Positions 1 to 8,739 of a DNA stretch of 64,000 bases are shown piece by piece. The position numbers and the translations under genes were made by a program. Where the stretch lies: positions 1 through 64,000 of the forward strand of contig NZ_JACSIT010000135.1 in NCBI RefSeq assembly GCF_014349155.1. Reading direction: 5' to 3'. A model generated the notes under the pieces. The model made no database searches. It was not told the origin of the DNA and saw nothing but the letters and a program-made list of their open reading frames with translations. Numbering within the stretch: position 1 is the first letter of the stretch; each line of letters begins with the position of its first letter. This DNA is from Neolewinella lacunae (GTDB lineage: Bacteria > Bacteroidota > Bacteroidia > Chitinophagales > Saprospiraceae).

Positions 1-177
1 ACGCTGACGGTACAGGATGCCGCTGGCCGCCTGCTGCTGACGCGCAAGCTGGAGGCTACGGCTGGCCGCAACCAGGTGACGCTGACGGCAGCGGAGCTGG
101 GCGCTGCGGGTGTACTTACGTACACGCTGACGGCTGGTGACTTCACCGCTACCCGCAAGATGGTGGTGGTACGGTAG
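1..177 (+). CDS. C-terminal sorting domain of a T9SS-secreted protein (5' end outside window)
   Basis: Only the last 58 codons are visible; the frame is open from base 1 and stops with TAG at 175-177. The tail reads as a beta-rich domain ending GVLTYTLTAGDFTATRKMVV, followed by VR. A Gly-x-x-x-Tyr-x-Leu strand and then a Thr-(Arg/Lys)-Lys-hydrophobic-Val final strand are the hallmarks of the type A sorting domain that sends cargo through the type IX secretion system of Bacteroidota. The cargo part lies upstream and cannot be named. A strong terminator follows 41 bp after the stop, so this is the end of a transcription unit. Confidence is good for the domain and nil for the activity of the whole protein. 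Confidence 0.8.
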   Translation, partial: TLTVQDAAGRLLLTRKLEATAGRNQVTLTAAELGAAGVLTYTLTAGDFTATRKMVVVR

Positions 178-217
178 GACTGAATTAGTAGTTGCCTTGT
201 GAGAGGCGACCTGGTGG

Positions 218-261
218 AAAGCCCCGCTGCTCCCTGGTTGGAGTGGTGGGGCTTTTCTCTT
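218..261 (+). terminator. Rho-independent terminator after the T9SS cargo gene
   Basis: AAAGCCCC (218-225) pairs with GGGGCTTTT (248-256). An inner CTCC/GGAG stem closes the loop, and TCTCTTTTT follows. Confidence 0.75.
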
Positions 262-290
262 TTTGGTGGTAGGACCTTCGGTCTTGGTAG

Positions 291-526
291 TCGGGCTGAA
301 GCCGCGACAATACCTTGGGCGACCTTCGGTCTTGAGAGAGTCAGGCTGAAGCCGCGACAATACCTTGGGCGACCTTCGGTCCTGGGGTCGGGCTGAAGCC
401 GCGACAATACCTTGGGCGCTGAACTCCGTGTAACTCCATGCTTCACTCCAGGCAACTCCATGGGCCAAAACGAGCCGGACCGTAGGTCCACAGTTGGTCA
501 GGCTGAAGCCGCGACAATACCTGGGG
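291..526 (+). repeat. REP-like array 1 (four copies)
   Basis: Four copies of TCGGGCTGAAGCCGCGACAA plus TACCTTG start at 291, 341, 388 and 498; copies 2 and 4 read TCAGG. Each core can fold as TCG-GGC-TGAA-GCC-G-CGA and copy 1 is preceded by GTAG. Between copies lie GACCTTCGGTC-type mini-hairpins, and an AACTCCATGGGCCAAAA segment sits near 456-472. Bases 527-773, up to the next gene, hold nothing I recognise. No coding signal is seen in the array. Confidence 0.8.
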
Positions 527-773
527 ATTCTATCCGGTATTCCCTGGCACTCATCGAAATAGTAGGGAAGCAATGGACCTAAGGGACAATTTTTGTGGGA
601 GCAAAACATTACTACTGGGTCCAACCGGAAGTCTTGCGCGCCCCAGGCTTGTTTCTTCATCTTCAGGCCCGGCCCGGAGATTTACGAGCTAAGCGGAAGC
701 AACAGGCAGCCTTACCCAAGTGTAGTGTCCACCGCACTGAACTCTCCATATTCCCAACCCCAAAGCGTTTACG

Positions 774-1883
774 ATGAATAATGCAAAAGACTTCTTTCTC
801 TTCTGTTCGGGCGTTGACCGAACCATCCTCGACCAAGTGCCCTCCGACGAAAACAAGTACTTGGGCATCGGTGGAACCATCTTTTTTACGGGTGTCCTGG
901 CCTTCATTTCGGCGGGCTACGCGCTCTACACCGTATTTGACAGCTACGTCATGGCCGTTCTCTTCGGGGTGGTGTGGGGCCTGATGATTTTCAATCTCGA
1001 CCGCTACATCGTCTCCAGTATGAAGAGCAAAGGGGGTTTCTTCGGCAATTTTATGGTCGCACTACCCCGAATTGCGATGGCCGTCTTACTGGCACTCGTG
1101 ATCTCGAAACCCCTGGAACTGAAGATTTTTGAGAAGGAGATCAACGCTGAACTGATCGTGATGGAGCAAGAGACCTTCAAGGCCCAGGAAGACCGCATCC
1201 AGGCCCGCTTCAACGATCGCATTGCCGCCCAGGAGGCGGAGATCGCCCAATTGCGGGGTGAACTGGCCGCCAAAACCCTCGCCCGCGACGAAGCTGCCGC
1301 TGCGGCCCTGGCCGAAGCCGACGGGAGTGGTGGATCGGGCATCCGGAACATGGGCCCCATTTACCGCGCCAAACAAGCCACGGCTGCTCAGGCCCAGGCT
1401 GAGCTGGTGGCCACCCAGGCTGAATTGCAGCCCCGCATTGATGCCCTCCTTGCCGAAGCGGCTGCCTTGCGCAGTGAGGTAAGCAGCGAGATCACGGGCC
1501 TGCAGCGCAGCGCCTACGGAGGCATGGCCGCCCGCATCGATGCGCTAGACCGACTCGGCAGCCGCAGCAACGCCATCTACCTGGCCAGCATTTTCATCAT
1601 GCTCCTGTTCATCGCCATTGAAACGGCCCCGATATTTACGAAACTGATTTCTCCGCGCAGCCCCTACGATCACCTGCTCAACGAGCACGAGCACGTCTAC
1701 GAAATGGCCGCCAAGGAAAGCATTACCGTGCGGGCCAACGAAGTGAAAAATCGCCTGCGGACCCACACCGAAGTGGGTATTCACCAGACGACGGCGGACA
1801 TTGCCGCCAAGAAAGCGGAAATCGACCACACCCTGCGCCAGCACCGCGAATCCCTCGGAGCACGCGGCTACGGACTGGGCTAG
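774..1883 (+). CDS. DUF4407 family membrane protein with central coiled coil
   Basis: The product is 369 residues. Hydrophobic segments at about 31-53, 59-74, 93-111 and 266-286 suggest four membrane spans. Between the third and fourth lies a long, charged, Ala/Glu/Gln-rich helix (about 115-255), predicted to be a coiled coil outside the membrane. The motif FNLDRYIV at 73-80 and the overall plan match DUF4407, a Bacteroidota-rich family of unknown role. The tail after residue 287 is soluble and ends in Lys/Glu helices. The ATG at 774 is chosen because the family begins directly with a short amphipathic helix before the first span. The gene is monocistronic, with a terminator 11 bp downstream. 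No function is assigned. Confidence 0.8.
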   Translation: MNNAKDFFLFCSGVDRTILDQVPSDENKYLGIGGTIFFTGVLAFISAGYALYTVFDSYVMAVLFGVVWGLMIFNLDRYIVSSMKSKGGFFGNFMVALPRIAMAVLLALVISKPLELKIFEKEINAELIVMEQETFKAQEDRIQARFNDRIAAQEAEIAQLRGELAAKTLARDEAAAAALAEADGSGGSGIRNMGPIYRAKQATAAQAQAELVATQAELQPRIDALLAEAAALRSEVSSEITGLQRSAYGGMAARIDALDRLGSRSNAIYLASIFIMLLFIAIETAPIFTKLISPRSPYDHLLNEHEHVYEMAAKESITVRANEVKNRLRTHTEVGIHQTTADIAAKKAEIDHTLRQHRESLGARGYGLG

Positions 1884-1893
1884 TGGGCCAACC

Positions 1894-1936
1894 AAAGTGG
1901 CTGGGGAGCACCTCTCCCCAGCCGCTTTTCGTTTTT
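1894..1936 (+). terminator. Rho-independent terminator after the DUF4407 gene
   Basis: A 15-bp stem, 1894-1908 with 1914-1928 (core GGCTGGGGAG/CTCCCCAGCC, one T-G mismatch), has a 5-base loop and is followed by TTTTCGTTTTT. The opposing amidohydrolase gene ends just beyond it. Confidence 0.8.
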
Positions 1937-1954
1937 CTCAGGGCAGACGATCCG

Positions 1955-3166
1955 TTAGTGCAGGCGGCGTACGGTGGTTGCGGCGCCGATGTGGAAATCA
2001 GTGGGGTGGCTGCCCTCCAGGTTTTGGAGAACGAGAAGACCGGGCGTCTTGCCTGGCTCCAGACTACCCAGGTCGGCGGCAAAGCCCAAAGCTTCAGCCC
2101 CATTGAGGGTGGCCCAGGTGAGTAAGGTATCGAATGGGACGTAGCTCTGGAACTTACTGATCGTACGCAATTCTTCCAGGATGGAGAGTTGCCAATTGGA
2201 GGTCAGAGAGTCGGTCCCGACGGTAACTTTGGCGTTTTCGGCGAGGAAAAGCGCGTAGCGGGGCAAGCGGTTTTCGATGTACAGGTTGGCGTTGGGGCAG
2301 GTGGCCCAGAATACGCCGTCTTGGCCCCAGGCACTGGCCGCCCGGATGCCTTCGGCCGTCGTCAGGGTATTGTGAACGAAAAGGGTACGGTTGCGGGGGT
2401 CCATGCGGCGCAGGGCGTGAAAAATAGAGCCCTGGCCGGTGGCAGCGAAGTGCTCCAGGCTGGCGCCAAAGCCTTCGAAAAAGGGAAGGAAAGGGCCGGT
2501 GCCCGTTCGGAAAAGTTCCTCTTCTGCCTCGGTTTCCTGGTTGTGGATGGAGACGGTGCCTTGGCCTCCATTGAGGGCATTGATCAGGTCATAGAGGGGA
2601 TCGGAAACGGTGTAAGGGGCGTGGGGTACGGCTGTTTTGGCGTTGCCGCTTTCTGCGCCAGCCTGTCCTTCGTAGACGGGCAGGTAGCCGTCGTAGCTCG
2701 CCGCCGCACGGCTGGGCTGCAGAAAGTCAAACATCTCCACGAAGCTGTGGTAGCGGATGGGGCTGCGGCGTTTGACGGCGGCGGTATCGAGCTTATTGCA
2801 GATGTCGCCCACCGCCTGGATGCCATTTTCCCACATCAGGGCGTCCTGTTTTTCGATGGCTGCATCGATCTCCTCCTGGGGCATTTCGCGCATGGTTACT
2901 ACGTCGATCAGGAAGGGGAGCAGCGTCTTACCGGTCTGGCTTTTGCCCGCCAGGTGGCTCAGTTCGAGGTGACAGTGGGTATTGATGAAGCCGGGAATGA
3001 GTATGCCGGCGTGTTTTTGGGGCGCGGTCGCAGGTGCAGTGAACGCTGGGTCAGCCGGGTCTTGTACGCTCACAACCTGGCCCTGGGCGTCAATGCCAAC
3101 GATGCCTCCCTTGATGGGCGGAGCAGCAATGGGGTAGCAGTAATCGGCGGTATGAAAGGTTACCAT
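1955..3166 (-). CDS. Amidohydrolase family protein (deaminase-like)
   Basis: The product is 403 residues. It shows the metal-dependent amidohydrolase barrel: [14 protein letters not shown] near 59-72 (His64-x-His66 metal ligands), [22 protein letters not shown] and VGTDSLTSN, the last supplying the conserved Asp. Family members deaminate or dechlorinate ring compounds; the closest look is to the cytosine/S-adenosylhomocysteine/aminofutalosine deaminase branch, but the substrate cannot be read from sequence. The ATG at 3166 is preferred over longer in-frame starts, which would run into the trehalase gene on the other strand. No signal peptide, so cytoplasmic. It converges on DUF4407 and diverges from the trehalase. 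Confidence 0.8.
   Translation of the reverse strand: MVTFHTADYCYPIAAPPIKGGIVGIDAQGQVVSVQDPADPAFTAPATAPQKHAGILIPGFINTHCHLELSHLAGKSQTGKTLLPFLIDVVTMREMPQEEIDAAIEKQDALMWENGIQAVGDICNKLDTAAVKRRSPIRYHSFVEMFDFLQPSRAAASYDGYLPVYEGQAGAESGNAKTAVPHAPYTVSDPLYDLINALNGGQGTVSIHNQETEAEEELFRTGTGPFLPFFEGFGASLEHFAATGQGSIFHALRRMDPRNRTLFVHNTLTTAEGIRAASAWGQDGVFWATCPNANLYIENRLPRYALFLAENAKVTVGTDSLTSNWQLSILEELRTISKFQSYVPFDTLLTWATLNGAEALGFAADLGSLEPGKTPGLLVLQNLEGSHPTDFHIGAATTVRRLH
3020..3037 (-). repeat. Dispersed 18-bp motif, ACC variant, inside the amidohydrolase
   Basis: GCACCTGCGACCGCGCCC on the minus strand, about 130 bp into the gene and in the same direction. It encodes A-P-A-T-A-P within the N-terminal beta domain. 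Confidence 0.55.
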
Positions 3167-3275
3167 GGGGGGCGGGGATAAAAGCAAAAGGAGGGGATTC
3201 GCAAGCAAATTGGCAGCGACCCGGGCAAATGTCCTTACTTTAGCCCAATTCCGTACTGAATAAGTAGTTTTTCTG

Positions 3276-4907
3276 ATGCAAAAGAATGGATTTTCCCCGC
3301 GCCTGGGGTGGGGGCTAATGCTGGGTGTACTGTTCCTGGGCCAGGGCTGTGACCCGGAGCCGTCGCACCTGGCCGTATTGACTTCCCTGGCACCTGCGGC
3401 CGCGCCCACGGCCACGCTCCAGCGTCAGGCACCGGATGAGCTCTTCGGCGAACTCTTCCGCCGCGTGCAAATGGAACGGGTGTTTGCCGACGGCAAGACC
3501 TTCGTAGACATGATACCCAAGGCCGAACCCAGCGAAATAATGGGCGCCTACGCCGCGGCCAAAGACCTGCCGGGCTTTAATCTCAAGGCTTTTGTGGAGC
3601 AGTATTTCGCGCCCCCCGCCCAGCCCGAAAGCGGGTTTGTGAGCGACAGCACGCGGGACATCGCGGACCACATCAACGCCCTTTGGCCCTACCTGACCCG
3701 CCGCGCGGGCGCCGACGAAGGTGCCGCCGGCAGCCTCATCCCCCTGCCCAATGACTACGTCGTTCCCGGCGGCCGCTTCCGCGAGGTGTACTACTGGGAC
3801 AGCTACTTCACCCTGCTCGGCCTGCAAACGGCGGGCCGCAATGACCTCGTGCGCGACATGGTAGAGAACTTCGCCTTCCTAATCGACAAGGTCGGGCACG
3901 TACCCAACGGCAACCGGACGTACTACCTCACCCGCTCGCAACCGCCGTTTTTTGCCCTCATGGTGGAAGTCCTGGCCGAAATCGAAGGGGAGGAAGTGTA
4001 CGCCGAATTCATGCCCCAGCTGATCAGCGAGCACCAGTACTGGATGCAGGGGGCGGCGGACCTGACCCCCAAGCAGCGGGCCAGTAACCACAGCGTCTTA
4101 CTGGGCGACGGCAGCATCCTCAACCGTTATTACGACGCCGGAGACCGTCCCCGCGCCGAGAGTTACCGCGAAGATGTGCTCACCATCCGGGAAAGTGGCC
4201 GCGACAGCCAACTGGTGGCCCGCCACCTGCGCTCGGGGGCAGAATCCGGCTGGGATTATTCCGCCCGCTGGTTTGCCGACGGTGAAAATATTGCCTCCAT
4301 CGTTACGACCGATATCCTGCCGCCGGACCTCAACAGCTTGCTGTGGAAACTCGAACAGGTGATCAGCGAGCACCACCCCGACGAAACAACGGCTACCAAG
4401 TACACCCGCCTGGCCAGCAAACGCGCCGCAGCCATCGATAAATTCCTCTGGAACCCCCTGAGCCGCTACTACGAAGACTACAACTGGACCACCGGCCAAC
4501 ACACCGGCTACCTCACCCTGGCGGGTACCTACCCGTTTTTTGTCGGTTTGGCGCCGCAGGAATACGTCGAGACCGTCGGCAACCGCCTGAGTAAAGACTT
4601 CCTCGGTCCCGGTGGCTTGCGGACCTCCCTCCAACGTACGGGCCAGCAGTGGGATGCGCCCAATGGCTGGCCGCCCCTGCAGTGGATGGCCTATAAGGGG
4701 ATGCTCGACTACGGCCGTATTGCGCTGGCTTTGGAGATCAAGAACCGCTGGATGAAAAACAACCAGCGGGTGTACGCCAACGTGCAGAAGATGGTCGAAA
4801 AATACAACGTCGAAGACATCAGCCTCCTGGCCGGCGGCGGGGAGTATCCCGTGCAAGACGGCTTTGGTTGGAGCAACGGCGTGTACCTGCGGATGACGGC
4901 GGAGTAA
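3276..4907 (+). CDS. treA: Periplasmic or lipoprotein alpha,alpha-trehalase (GH37)
   Basis: The product is 543 residues. The N terminus is a lipoprotein signal ending LGQGC (Cys25), so the enzyme is probably anchored outside the inner membrane. Both GH37 signatures are present: [15 protein letters not shown] at 164-178 and [12 protein letters not shown] at about 458-469. The Gly-rich [17 protein letters not shown] stretch lies near the C terminus. Asp327 in SGWDYSARW corresponds to the family's catalytic acid. Trehalases hydrolyse trehalose to two glucose molecules, feeding glycolysis or osmolyte recycling. Length is normal for the family. A copy of the dispersed 18-bp motif lies in the linker just after the lipobox. 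The gene converges tightly on the next symporter (6 bp between stops). Confidence 0.93.
   Translation: MQKNGFSPRLGWGLMLGVLFLGQGCDPEPSHLAVLTSLAPAAAPTATLQRQAPDELFGELFRRVQMERVFADGKTFVDMIPKAEPSEIMGAYAAAKDLPGFNLKAFVEQYFAPPAQPESGFVSDSTRDIADHINALWPYLTRRAGADEGAAGSLIPLPNDYVVPGGRFREVYYWDSYFTLLGLQTAGRNDLVRDMVENFAFLIDKVGHVPNGNRTYYLTRSQPPFFALMVEVLAEIEGEEVYAEFMPQLISEHQYWMQGAADLTPKQRASNHSVLLGDGSILNRYYDAGDRPRAESYREDVLTIRESGRDSQLVARHLRSGAESGWDYSARWFADGENIASIVTTDILPPDLNSLLWKLEQVISEHHPDETTATKYTRLASKRAAAIDKFLWNPLSRYYEDYNWTTGQHTGYLTLAGTYPFFVGLAPQEYVETVGNRLSKDFLGPGGLRTSLQRTGQQWDAPNGWPPLQWMAYKGMLDYGRIALALEIKNRWMKNNQRVYANVQKMVEKYNVEDISLLAGGGEYPVQDGFGWSNGVYLRMTAE
3390..3407 (+). repeat. Dispersed 18-bp motif inside the trehalase leader region
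   Basis: Exact GCACCTGCGGCCGCGCCC, co-oriented with the gene and about 115 bp after its start. It encodes A-P-A-A-A-P in the low-complexity linker after the lipobox. Confidence 0.8.
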
Positions 4908-4913
4908 AGGCTA

Positions 4914-6677
4914 TCAGAACCGGTCGCGTTGCATTACCATAAAGGCGATCCCCACGAGCGCAATGCCACTTGCCACCAGCGTGCCCGTCAGGTTGCCATA
5001 GAGGTAAAAGCCAGTGGCAAAAAGTACGGCGTAAACGGCTACGGCACCCACCAGCATGGCCAGGATGCCGAAGGCGAGTTTGCCAGAGCCGGTGGCTACG
5101 GTGTCTTCGGGAAGGCTCGCCTCCACGGGCCCCCAGCCCGGGCCGCCGGGCTTGATGCGGAGGTAGAAGCTTTGCAGGGTGGCCTCGTCGGTCGGTCGGG
5201 TCATGAACGTGACGGCCAGCCAGCCCACGGTGGTAATGGCAATGCCGAGGAGGAGTACCTGCCAGGGCAACAACTCCGGCAAGCCCAGCAACGGATAGAC
5301 GAAGTGCATAAACAAGGCGACGGCGAAAGAGATGAACATGCCGGCGATTTCGGTAAAGGCGTTGATGCGCCACCAGAACCAGCGCAGGATGAAGATCAGG
5401 CCAGTACCCGCACCCACCTGCAGCAGGATATTAAATGCCTCCAAGGCGTTGTTGAGGACCAGAGCGAAGAGGGCGGCCAATACCATCAGGACCACGGTGG
5501 TTATGCGGCCGACCATGACGAGGTTTTCCTCCGTTGCACTGGGCTTCATGAAACGCTGGTAGAAGTCATTGACGACGTAAGACGCCCCCCAGTTGAGGTG
5601 GGTAGAGAGGGTGGACATCAGGGCCGCAATCAAGGAGGCCACTACGAGCCCCTTCAGCCCCGGCGAAAGAAACGTGAGCATGGCGGAGTAGGCCAGGTCA
5701 TCGTTGACTTTCTCGGCGTTGGGGAAGGCCACCCGGATGCTGTCCAGATCGGGGAAGACGATCAGGGAAGCGAGGGCGATGAGGATCCAGGGCCAGGGGC
5801 GCAGCGCGTAGTGGAACGCGTTGTACAGGAAAGTAGCGCCTACGGCGTGGCGCTCGTTTTTGGCGGCCAACATCCGTTGGGCCACGTAGCCTCCGCCGCC
5901 GGGTTCCGAACCGGGGTACCAAACGCTCCACCACTGTACGGCAATGGGAATGAGAAACAGGGGCACGTACATTTCGGGATTATTGAAGTCGGGCAGGAAA
6001 TCCAGCCGGTCGACCACATTCGGATGGGTGAACAGGACATCGAGGCCACCGATTTCGGGCATATTGACCAAGGCCACGGCCGCCCAGACGGCACCTACCA
6101 TGGCCAGTCCGAACTGGATAAAATCGGTAATGACAATGCCGCGCAGTCCGCCCAATGCAGAATAGGCCACGGTAATTATCCCGACGAGGAGTACGGTGGT
6201 TGTGCCGGGAATGCCCAGCATGACGCTGCCGATCTTGATGCCTGCCAGGCACACGGTAGCCATGATCATGACATTAAAAAACACCCCCAGGTAAATGGCC
6301 CGGAAGCCCCGCAGAAAACGGGCCGGAGCGCCGCTGTAGCGCATTTCGTAGAACTCGAGGTCGGTCATGATGCCCGAGCGACGCCAGAGCCGGGCGTACA
6401 CGAACACTGTGAGCATGCCCGTGAGCAGGAAGGCCCACCAAGCCCAGTTGCCCGCAACACCTTGTTTGCGGACAATGTCAGTGACGAGGTTCGGGGTATC
6501 CGCCGAAAAAGTGGTGGCCACCATGGAGATGCCCAACAGCCACCAGGGCATATTGCGGCCGGAGAGAAAGAACTCTTTGGAGGATTGGCCCGACTGCCGG
6601 CTGGTGAGGATGCCGACGGCAAGGGAAACGATGAAAAAAACGGCAATGATGCCCCAGTCGAGTGTATTGAGTTGCAT
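4914..6677 (-). CDS. Sodium:solute symporter (SSS family)
   Basis: The product is 587 residues, with about 13-14 hydrophobic spans and no large soluble domain. The N-terminal region has the SSS pattern: a first span, then SKEFFLSGRNMPWWLLGISM and a short amphipathic loop. The inner GGLRGIVITDFIQ segment is typical of the fifth to sixth spans. Members couple sodium entry to uptake of sugars, amino acids or organic acids; the substrate is not readable here. The gene is alone on the minus strand, converging on the trehalase; uptake of a sugar from the same diet is a guess from location. Bases 6678-6823 upstream hold only short AT-rich sequence, including a TAGTTCATAGTT-type simple repeat near 6730. 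Confidence 0.88.
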   Translation of the reverse strand: MQLNTLDWGIIAVFFIVSLAVGILTSRQSGQSSKEFFLSGRNMPWWLLGISMVATTFSADTPNLVTDIVRKQGVAGNWAWWAFLLTGMLTVFVYARLWRRSGIMTDLEFYEMRYSGAPARFLRGFRAIYLGVFFNVMIMATVCLAGIKIGSVMLGIPGTTTVLLVGIITVAYSALGGLRGIVITDFIQFGLAMVGAVWAAVALVNMPEIGGLDVLFTHPNVVDRLDFLPDFNNPEMYVPLFLIPIAVQWWSVWYPGSEPGGGGYVAQRMLAAKNERHAVGATFLYNAFHYALRPWPWILIALASLIVFPDLDSIRVAFPNAEKVNDDLAYSAMLTFLSPGLKGLVVASLIAALMSTLSTHLNWGASYVVNDFYQRFMKPSATEENLVMVGRITTVVLMVLAALFALVLNNALEAFNILLQVGAGTGLIFILRWFWWRINAFTEIAGMFISFAVALFMHFVYPLLGLPELLPWQVLLLGIAITTVGWLAVTFMTRPTDEATLQSFYLRIKPGGPGWGPVEASLPEDTVATGSGKLAFGILAMLVGAVAVYAVLFATGFYLYGNLTGTLVASGIALVGIAFMVMQRDRF

Positions 6678-6823
6678 GAGCGAAGGGTGGTAGAGTAGCG
6701 TGGTGAGCGGGAAGGTAGAGCTTATTTTAGTTTAGTAGTTCATAGTTTATCAGCGGGGTGCTAAAGGATCGACCAGACTATTGCACTAACGACGAATAAA
6801 CTGCGGCACGAATAAACGCTCAA

Positions 6824-7483
6824 TTACTCAATCCCCAGGATCTTGTGGGTTTGCAGGCTGATGCGCCACTGGGGGTGCTCCAGGCAGTAGCGGACTGTGG
6901 CGGGGGTATGGTTGTGGCCGGCTTCGTCTTTGGGTTGCAGGAAAAAGTGCTGGAAGGCCAGGTGGGTAAATGCTGCGGGCTGGGCTGCGGCTTCGGGCTG
7001 GGGATAGACGAGTTTGAGTTCGTCGCCGGCCGTAACGACGAGACCGGCGTTGGCTTTGGGGCTAACGCAGACCCAGTCGATACCCGCGGGCAATGGAATG
7101 GTGCCGTTGGTTTCCACTGCCACTTCAAAGCCGCGTTCGTGGAGGGCTTCGATCAGGGGCTCGTCGAGTTGCAGCAAAGGCTCGCCGCCGGTACAGACGA
7201 CGTAGGGTTGTCCGCCGCCCGGCCAAAGGCTTTGCACCAGATCCGCACACTGCACCTGCGTGTAGCGCCCCCCATTCTGGCCGTCGGTGCCAATAAAGTC
7301 GGTATCACAAAAGCGGCAAACGGCGTCGTGTCGGTCTTCTTCACGCCCGCTCCAGAGGTTGCAGCCGGTGAAGCGCAGGAATACGGCGGCCCGCCCGGCC
7401 TGGGCACCTTCGCCCTGGAGGGTGTAGAAGCATTCCTTGATTTTGTAGGTGCGCACGGGGCCGATCGCGTTTTGGGGCCGCAA
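6824..7483 (-). CDS. queE: 7-carboxy-7-deazaguanine synthase (radical SAM)
   Basis: The product is 219 residues. QueE turns 6-carboxy-tetrahydropterin into 7-carboxy-7-deazaguanine, a step towards queuosine in tRNA. The iron-sulfur ligands are Cys41, Cys56 and Cys59, a CX14CX2C spacing found in one QueE subgroup instead of the usual radical-SAM CX3CX2C. The neighbouring FYTLQGEG (19-26), GCNLWSG and FCDTDF motifs and the later CTGGEPLLQ (SAM-binding GGE) also fit. The gene starts 18 bp behind the trans-sulfuration gene on the same strand, so the two are probably co-transcribed. No other queuosine gene is in the window. Confidence 0.93.
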   Translation of the reverse strand: MRPQNAIGPVRTYKIKECFYTLQGEGAQAGRAAVFLRFTGCNLWSGREEDRHDAVCRFCDTDFIGTDGQNGGRYTQVQCADLVQSLWPGGGQPYVVCTGGEPLLQLDEPLIEALHERGFEVAVETNGTIPLPAGIDWVCVSPKANAGLVVTAGDELKLVYPQPEAAAQPAAFTHLAFQHFFLQPKDEAGHNHTPATVRYCLEHPQWRISLQTHKILGIE

Positions 7484-7501
7484 AAGTACGCAATTCCGGT
7501 C

Positions 7502-8638
7502 TCAGTCTCCCAGGGCCTGCTCCCAATCCGCCAGCAGATCGGCAGTATTTTCCAGGCCAACGGAGAGGCGCAGCAGGTTATCGGGCGTTTGTGAGTCGGG
7601 GCCTTCGACGGAGCGGCGGTGCTCCACGAGGCTCTCCACGCCTCCGAGGCTCGTGGCGGTGGTGAAGAGCCGCAGGCACGCGGCGACGCGCATGGCCGCA
7701 GTGCGGTCGCCCCGGATCTGCACGGAAAGCATGCCGCCAAAACCGCCCTGCATCTGTTGGCTGGCCACCGCATGGCCCGGGTGCCCGGGCAGGCCGGGGT
7801 AATTAACCCTTTCGATGCCGGGGTGGCTGGCCAGGAAGACCGCGAGTTGGGCAGCGGAGTGGCTTTGGGCGCCAACGCGCAGGTGCAGGGTCTGTATGCC
7901 GCGGGCGACCAGCCAGGCGTCAAACGGCGAAGGCACTCCGCCCGTAAGCACCTGGATGCGGCGCAAGCGCGTAGCCAATTCCCCCTCCTCCCGCACGATT
8001 ACGCAACCCCCGAGCACATCGCTGTGGCCCCCAAAGTACTTGGTCGTGGAATGCATCACGATATCGGCCCCCAGGTCGAGTGGCTTTTGCAAGACCGGCG
8101 TCGGCCAGGTATTGTCTACGGCCACCAGGCAGCCGTGGGTTTTGGCCAGTGCGACGATGGCCCGGATGTCCGTAACCTTCAGCAGAGGATTCGACGGTGT
8201 TTCCAACCAAATCAGCCGCGTGTTGGGGCGCAGGGCAGCGGCAACGGCGGCCAGATCGACCATATTTACCGGCGTGTAGCTCAGGTCCCAGTCGGCAAAG
8301 ACCTCGCGGAGGAGGAGCTGGACGTTGTAGTAGGCATCGTCGGGGAGCAACAGGTGGTCGCCCGCCCGCAGACTTTGGAAAACGGCCGTCACCGCGGCCA
8401 TCCCCGAGCCAAAGGCGAAGGCCGCAGCTCCCCCTTCCAGCTGCGCCAGGCTGTGCTCCAGCAGCTGGCGGTTGGGATTTTCGGCGCGGGAATAAACGAA
8501 GCCGTGGTTGTAGCTCCCGTCCTCATTACGGCGGTAAGTGGTGGAAAGGTACAGCGCCGGGACCACCGGGCGGATGTCTTCCGGCAATTGCTGGACGGAG
8601 TGAATGGCCTGGGTAGCGGGGTGGAGGTCTTTTTGCAT
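7502..8638 (-). CDS. PLP-dependent trans-sulfuration enzyme (cystathionine gamma-synthase/lyase type)
   Basis: The product is 378 residues, normal length for the Cys/Met metabolism PLP family. Landmarks are YSRAENPNRQLLE (about 49-61), FGSGMAA (76-82), ETPSNPLLKVTDI (about 146-158), and the PLP lysine Lys200 in HSTTKYFGGHSDVLGG. The family includes cystathionine gamma-synthase, cystathionine gamma-lyase and O-acetylhomoserine sulfhydrylase; sequence alone does not choose between them, so no symbol is given. It is first in a likely two-gene operon with queE. Confidence 0.9.
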   Translation of the reverse strand: MQKDLHPATQAIHSVQQLPEDIRPVVPALYLSTTYRRNEDGSYNHGFVYSRAENPNRQLLEHSLAQLEGGAAAFAFGSGMAAVTAVFQSLRAGDHLLLPDDAYYNVQLLLREVFADWDLSYTPVNMVDLAAVAAALRPNTRLIWLETPSNPLLKVTDIRAIVALAKTHGCLVAVDNTWPTPVLQKPLDLGADIVMHSTTKYFGGHSDVLGGCVIVREEGELATRLRRIQVLTGGVPSPFDAWLVARGIQTLHLRVGAQSHSAAQLAVFLASHPGIERVNYPGLPGHPGHAVASQQMQGGFGGMLSVQIRGDRTAAMRVAACLRLFTTATSLGGVESLVEHRRSVEGPDSQTPDNLLRLSVGLENTADLLADWEQALGD

Positions 8639-8739
8639 CGGGAGCGGGGGATTGATGGCGTGAAGCTACACCCACACCGGGGAATTTGCGGATTTGGCTA
8701 CATTTACGACTGCTTATCCCCACTTATCCATACCTCGCC

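Noticed and set aside
291-526. CRISPR array
   Set aside because: Repeat spacing varies (50, 47 and 110 bp here, 81-103 bp elsewhere), the material between copies is itself repeated, and there are no cas genes.
3167-3415. N-terminal extension of the first amidohydrolase
   Set aside because: It overlaps the trehalase signal peptide on the other strand, and the domain begins after the ATG at 3166.
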